DNA of 8,033 nt, taken from NCBI GenBank assembly GCA_002308575.1, contig DBVY01000050.1, positions 14,138-22,170 on the forward strand, written 5' to 3'. The notes below the pieces were generated by a model. The model saw nothing but the letters and a program-made list of their open reading frames with translations. It did no database searches and was not told the DNA's origin. The stretch's first letter is position 1; the number at the start of each line of letters is the position of its first letter. Both the position numbers and the translations under genes were made by a program. The DNA is from Christensenella sp. UBA1252. GTDB taxonomy: Bacteria > Bacillota > Clostridia > Christensenellales > CAG-1252. Shown here in pieces: positions 4,505 through 8,033 of this stretch.

Positions 4505-6268
4505 ATGACGCTCAAAGAAATCTTACTCAAAGCCGAAAAGCCTGCGCGTTACAGCGGCGGGGAAGTCAATACGCCCGATATGAAGAAGCCGTGCGACGTG
4601 CGTTTTTGTATTTGTATGCCCGACCTGTACGAGGTCGGAATGTCCAATCTCGGGCTGAAAATCCTTTATCACGTTTTGAACGAGCAGGAAGGAACCGTTT
4701 GCGAGAGGGCGTTTGCCCCCGCGCTCGATTTTCGCGCGCTTTTAAAAGAAAACGGGCTTCCTTTGATGAGCCTCGAAACCAAAAAACCTCTCAAAGAATT
4801 CGATATGATCGGGTTTTCCGTTCAATACGAAATGCTGTATACGGGGGTTTTGTACGTTTTGGAAGCGGCGGGAATCCCGTTCCGCGCGGCGGACAGAAGC
4901 GAAGACGATCCCGTGATTTGCGGCGGCGGTCCGTCTGCGATCAATCCCGAACCGATCGCCGATTTCTTCGATCTTTTTATGGTCGGAGAAGGGGAGAATC
5001 AAATCGTCGAACTGACCGAGCTTTACAAAAAATGCAAAAAACAAGGCAAAACGAAAGCGGAGTTTTTGGCGCTCGCGGAATCGATCGAAGGGGTCTACGT
5101 TCCTTCTTTGAACACGCCGACGAACAGAAAAACAGTCAAAAAAGCCGTCGTTCGCAATTTCGACGCGTGCTATTATCCGACCGCGCAACTGATGCCGACG
5201 TTGGAAGTCGTTCACGACAGAGCGATGCTCGAACTCTATCGCGGCTGTCAAAACGGGTGCCGTTTCTGTCAGGCGGGATATTATTATCGCCCGATCCGTT
5301 ACAGGAGCGCGAAAACGGCGGAAAAACTCTTTCTTTCTTTGATCAAAGAAACGGGCTACGACGAGATCAGCCTCGGCTCCCTCTCGACGGGGGATTATCC
5401 GTATTTGGAAGAATTGCTTGCCGCGATCAAACCCGTGGCGGCGAAAGCGAGGGTCAATCTCGCGCTTCCTTCCCTCCGCTTGGATTCCTTTAAAAAGGAG
5501 TATGCGGAGAGTAGCCGCAAAAGTTCTTTGACGTTCGCGCCCGAGGCGGGCACGCAACGCCTGCGCAACGTGATCAACAAAAACGTGACCGAAGACGATA
5601 TTCGAAGCGGTCTTTCCGCCGCGTTCGATCAAGGTTATAACAGCGTAAAGCTTTATTTTATGATGGGGCTTCCGACCGAAACGGACGAGGACCTGATCGG
5701 GATCGCCGATCTCGTTCGCTTTATCCGTTCGCTGTATTACGAAAGCCATCGCGGCGCGATCAATATTTCGGTCAGTTGCTCGGTCTTTATCCCCAAACCC
5801 GGAACGCCTTTCCAATGGGAAGCGCAGATCGATATTCCCGAAATGCGCCGCCGTCAGTTCCTTTTGAAGGACGAGATCCGAAAGATAAAAGGCGCGTCTT
5901 TCCATTATCACGACCGCGAAACAAGCGAGCTCGAAGCGATCTTCGCGCGCGGCGATCGGGCGCTCTCCGATCTGATTGAACTTGCCTATAAGAAGGGTGC
6001 GATGTTCGACAGTTGGACGGAGCATTTCCATTACGAGATCTGGGAAGAAGCGATGGCGGAACTCAAAATCGACAAGCAAAAGTATCTCGGCGCGCAACCG
6101 TTGGACAAGCCCCTCCCGTGGGAATTTATCGACATCGGCGTAACGAGGAACTATCTTTTGAAAGAGCGGGAAAAGGCATATCGCGCGGAAACGACGAAGG
6201 GCTGTGATAAAGGCTGTCAAGGGTGCGGCGCAATGTCGTTCGCTCCTTGTGACGAGGTGGCGCGATGA
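4505..6268 (+). CDS. Radical SAM protein, TIGR03960 family
   Basis: A 587-residue protein of the uncharacterised TIGR03960 radical SAM family, full length. The N-terminal part (about residues 30-170) resembles the cobalamin-binding-like region seen in such proteins, with FCICMPDLYEVGMSNLGLKI and an ICGGGPSAINPEPI segment. The radical SAM core carries the [4Fe-4S] motif CQNGCRFC with C248, C252 and C255 (Cx3Cx2C), followed by EISLGSLSTGDY and SSLTFAPEAGTQRLRN. The C-terminus has another Cx3Cx2C cluster (C567, C571, C574) in GCDKGCQGCG, after the WEFIDIGVTRNYLLKE segment typical of the family. The start is supported by AGAGGA 5 bases upstream. It overlaps the TIGR03936 partner gene by four bases. 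The family is usually linked or fused to TIGR03936 and lies near spoIVF, rng and ribosomal protein genes in Clostridia. As far as I know its substrate is not established; RNA or ribosome modification is guessed from the genomic neighbourhood only. Confidence 0.97.
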   Translation: MTLKEILLKAEKPARYSGGEVNTPDMKKPCDVRFCICMPDLYEVGMSNLGLKILYHVLNEQEGTVCERAFAPALDFRALLKENGLPLMSLETKKPLKEFDMIGFSVQYEMLYTGVLYVLEAAGIPFRAADRSEDDPVICGGGPSAINPEPIADFFDLFMVGEGENQIVELTELYKKCKKQGKTKAEFLALAESIEGVYVPSLNTPTNRKTVKKAVVRNFDACYYPTAQLMPTLEVVHDRAMLELYRGCQNGCRFCQAGYYYRPIRYRSAKTAEKLFLSLIKETGYDEISLGSLSTGDYPYLEELLAAIKPVAAKARVNLALPSLRLDSFKKEYAESSRKSSLTFAPEAGTQRLRNVINKNVTEDDIRSGLSAAFDQGYNSVKLYFMMGLPTETDEDLIGIADLVRFIRSLYYESHRGAINISVSCSVFIPKPGTPFQWEAQIDIPEMRRRQFLLKDEIRKIKGASFHYHDRETSELEAIFARGDRALSDLIELAYKKGAMFDSWTEHFHYEIWEEAMAELKIDKQKYLGAQPLDKPLPWEFIDIGVTRNYLLKEREKAYRAETTKGCDKGCQGCGAMSFAPCDEVAR

Positions 6269-6951
6269 TCGTTGTTTTGAAACATTTTAAGCAGGGCAAT
6301 ATGGTCTACGTGTCGCATATCGATCTCCTTCGCCATTTTACGCGCGCGTTTCGGAGAGCGGGGCTCGAAATCGAATTCTCCGAAGGATTCAACCCCCATA
6401 TGCTGATCAACCTCGGAACGCCGCTTCCCCTCGGAATGAACAGTTCCGCCGAGTACCTGACGGTGCGCGCGAACGTTCGGTCCGCCGAGGAGTTTATGGA
6501 AAAATACAACGCGGTCGCGCCCGAGGGTTTGCAGGCGATACAAGCGTTTGCGCCCCTCGTAAACCCGAACCTCGCAGGGCGCGTCGTTGCGGCGGATTAT
6601 TCGGTCAAAGCGGAAGGCGCGATCGAAAAGAGAAAGGAGATCGAAGGAGTGCAAAACCTTCTTTCGATCGAAATGCCCGTTACGAGAAAAGGGGAAACCA
6701 AGATCAAAGAGGTCGCGCCCCTCGTAAACGGGATCCGCGTCTATCCCGATGCGGTAAACGTTTGTCTTGCCGCCGGAAACACGACGCTTCGCGCCGACGC
6801 CTTCCTTTCTTTTCTTGCCGAAAAGATCGGATTTACGGCGCACGTCGAAGACCTTTGGAAGTACGAGCAATACGTTCGCGTGGACGGCGCGCTGACCCCG
6901 ACGGACGAATACTTGAAAAAACTCGAAAGCGGACTGCCCGCAAAGGAGTAG
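6265..6951 (+). CDS. Radical SAM-linked protein, TIGR03936 (DUF2344)
   Basis: A 228-residue soluble protein of the TIGR03936/DUF2344 family, complete. The N-terminus shows the family pattern: KHFKQGNMVYVSHIDLLRHF, then FRRAGLEIEFSEGFNPHMLINLGTPLPLGMNSSAEYLTV. The rest, including REGETKIKEV-like charged stretches near residue 135-150, is more variable. Its ATG sits in an ATGA overlap with the TIGR03960 stop, and GAGGTGG lies 4 bases upstream, so the two are translated together and probably act together. The family is named for this constant link to the radical SAM partner; in some organisms the two are one polypeptide. Biochemical role unknown. In many Clostridia rng (ribonuclease G) and rplU follow; here a transporter follows instead. 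The next gene is in the same reading frame, one codon after this stop. Confidence 0.95.
   Translation: MIVVLKHFKQGNMVYVSHIDLLRHFTRAFRRAGLEIEFSEGFNPHMLINLGTPLPLGMNSSAEYLTVRANVRSAEEFMEKYNAVAPEGLQAIQAFAPLVNPNLAGRVVAADYSVKAEGAIEKRKEIEGVQNLLSIEMPVTRKGETKIKEVAPLVNGIRVYPDAVNVCLAAGNTTLRADAFLSFLAEKIGFTAHVEDLWKYEQYVRVDGALTPTDEYLKKLESGLPAKE
6942..6948 (+). promoter_or_regulatory. Ribosome binding site of the MFS transporter gene
   Basis: AAAGGAG lies 6 bases before the ATG at 6955, within the last codons of the TIGR03936 gene. It supports this start and tight operon coupling. Confidence 0.8.
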
Positions 6952-6954
6952 GCT

Positions 6955-8033
6955 ATGAAACTGAATTACAAACGCACGATCAAAGTCGGACTTGCGTTCG
7001 CGATCATTATGCTGTTTTGGACGGCGTATGACTTCGTGATCCCTCTTCTCCTCGAAAGGGCGTTCGGTTTGTCCAACAGTTTGCGCGGCGTCGTCATGGG
7101 AATCGATAACGTGCTCTCTCTGTTCCTGCTTCCGATCTTCGGGAAATGGTCGGACAACATCAACACGAAGCGCGGAAAAAGAACGCCGTTCGTCTTTTTC
7201 GGAACCGTTCTTTCCGTCGTTATTATGATCTTCGTGCCGATCACCGCGAGCCGTCAGCTCAAAGACGCGAACGCGCTCCGCGCCGAGATCTATTCGGTCG
7301 AGCATACCTACGAAGCCTTCTCTTACGAATCCGCGTCCGGTGCGAAATTCGAATCCGCCGAAGAATTTTACACGATGCTGTATTCGACAGAGGCGAAATC
7401 GGGCGTCGGTTACGCGTACTCCGATCACGATTATTTGAAACTGAACAATAAAAACTCCCTCGAACAATATCTCGAAATCGCCTCTCACGGGATCACGCAG
7501 ATCAAAAAGGACGGCAAAAAGTATTATCGATACGAGGTCACGATCACGGGACCGACCCGCGTTTCGAACAAGGTCGAGATCACCGAAGAAGAATATAAAG
7601 TCATCAAAGATCAAAACGAGGATTACGAAAAGTTCGTTGAACCGGGCATCGCGGTCTTCGCGAGCGAAGAGGTCAACACCAAGATCACGAAGAAGCACCC
7701 CGAACGCATCGGCGTCTACCTCGCAGTCTTGTTCCTCGTGCTCGTTGCGATGGCGTCTTTCCGTTCGCCCGCGGTCGCTTTGATGCCGGACGTTACGCCC
7801 AAGCCTCTCCGTTCCCAAGCGAACGCGATGATTAACTTGATGGGCGGCATCGGCGGCGCGTTTGCGTTTATCATCTATACGGTCGGCTTTATCATATCGG
7901 AAAATACGTTTATTCAGATCTTCGCGGTTTGCGCGGCGGTGATGGTCGCGCTCCTCGTCGCTTTCCTGTTCCTCGTGGACGAAAACAAATTCAACGAGGA
8001 TTGCAAAAAGGAATGCGAAGCCTACGGCATCAG
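6955..8033 (+). CDS. MFS transporter with a large extracytoplasmic insert (partial, 3' end cut)
   Basis: The frame is open from the ATG at 6955 to the window end, giving 359 visible residues. The N-terminal membrane segments (about residues 11-30, 42-62 and 79-97) surround a motif-A-like loop, GKWSDNINTKRGKRTP, which in major facilitator proteins lies on the cytoplasmic side between helices 2 and 3. A hydrophilic, Tyr/Glu/Lys-rich region of about 150 residues (100-251) follows where a short outside loop is expected. Helix 4 resumes at IGVYLAVLFLVLVAMASF. Next comes RSPAVALMPDVTPKPLRSQANAMINLMGG, a segment I associate with the SLC45/GPH-like sugar transporter branch. At least two more helices follow before the cut. 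The substrate cannot be told from sequence; a sugar or glycoside is the family-based guess. A strong Shine-Dalgarno and a spacing of three bases place it in the operon with the TIGR03960/TIGR03936 genes. Confidence 0.9.
   Translation, partial: MKLNYKRTIKVGLAFAIIMLFWTAYDFVIPLLLERAFGLSNSLRGVVMGIDNVLSLFLLPIFGKWSDNINTKRGKRTPFVFFGTVLSVVIMIFVPITASRQLKDANALRAEIYSVEHTYEAFSYESASGAKFESAEEFYTMLYSTEAKSGVGYAYSDHDYLKLNNKNSLEQYLEIASHGITQIKKDGKKYYRYEVTITGPTRVSNKVEITEEEYKVIKDQNEDYEKFVEPGIAVFASEEVNTKITKKHPERIGVYLAVLFLVLVAMASFRSPAVALMPDVTPKPLRSQANAMINLMGGIGGAFAFIIYTVGFIISENTFIQIFAVCAAVMVALLVAFLFLVDENKFNEDCKKECEAYGI

Noticed and set aside
4742..6220. A 492-codon antisense open frame
   Set aside because: It is the shadow of the TIGR03960 gene, with similar skewed composition and no independent evidence.
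6217..7818. A 533-codon antisense open frame
   Set aside because: It is a composition shadow. The TIGR03936 and MFS genes are in the same reading frame, so one antisense frame stays open across both; its Arg/Asp/Phe-rich translation matches nothing and it has no start signals.

Overview
The window reads as part of a chromosome of an uncultured anaerobic Bacillota (Clostridia) bacterium, probably endospore-forming or descended from spore formers. The grounds are a single-chain glycyl-tRNA synthetase, a MinD/MinE pair, an M50 site-2 protease of the SpoIVFB type, and the clostridial neighbour pair TIGR03960 (radical SAM) plus TIGR03936 (radical SAM-linked, DUF2344). Strong Shine-Dalgarno sites and Bacillota-like sigma-A promoters fit this. 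The DNA has moderate GC content and no mobile elements, tRNAs, rRNAs or CRISPR arrays that I can see.

Layout. Positions 1-281 hold the 3' end of an unrecognised plus-strand gene. It converges on a tiny minus-strand gene (356-541) for a 61-residue protein with 13 cysteines, and the two share a bidirectional terminator (311-347). This small gene is divergent from glyQS (681-2072), which has a clear sigma-A promoter (624-652) and its own terminator (2118-2151). That terminator ends only three bases before the minD start codon. minD (2155-2937) and minE (2939-3178) are tightly coupled, and no minC lies in the window. A 289-base stretch without a convincing gene (3179-3467) follows. Next come a 65-residue single-pass membrane protein (3468-3665) and an M50 protease gene that overlaps it through a TTGA start/stop junction (3662-4417). 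A second strong promoter (4458-4486), overlapped by a perfect 8-bp inverted repeat, drives TIGR03960 (4505-6268), TIGR03936 (6265-6951, ATGA overlap) and an MFS transporter gene that runs off the window (6955 onward).

Functionally the region is core rather than accessory: translation (GlyRS), division-site placement (MinD/MinE) and probable sporulation or regulated intramembrane proteolysis (M50 protease). The TIGR03960/TIGR03936 pair, whose substrate is not established as far as I know, is followed by a transporter. In many Clostridia the same neighbourhood includes spoIVFA, spoIVFB, TIGR03960, TIGR03936, rng and rplU. Here the usual SpoIVFA position is taken by a much smaller membrane protein, and an MFS transporter follows TIGR03936 where rng is often found.

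The points most worth a second look are the cysteine-rich mini membrane protein, the small membrane protein coupled to the protease, the MFS protein with an extracytoplasmic insert of about 150 residues, MinE without the usual N-terminal membrane-targeting helix, and minD beginning directly after a terminator hairpin. I see no clearly novel multi-gene system.
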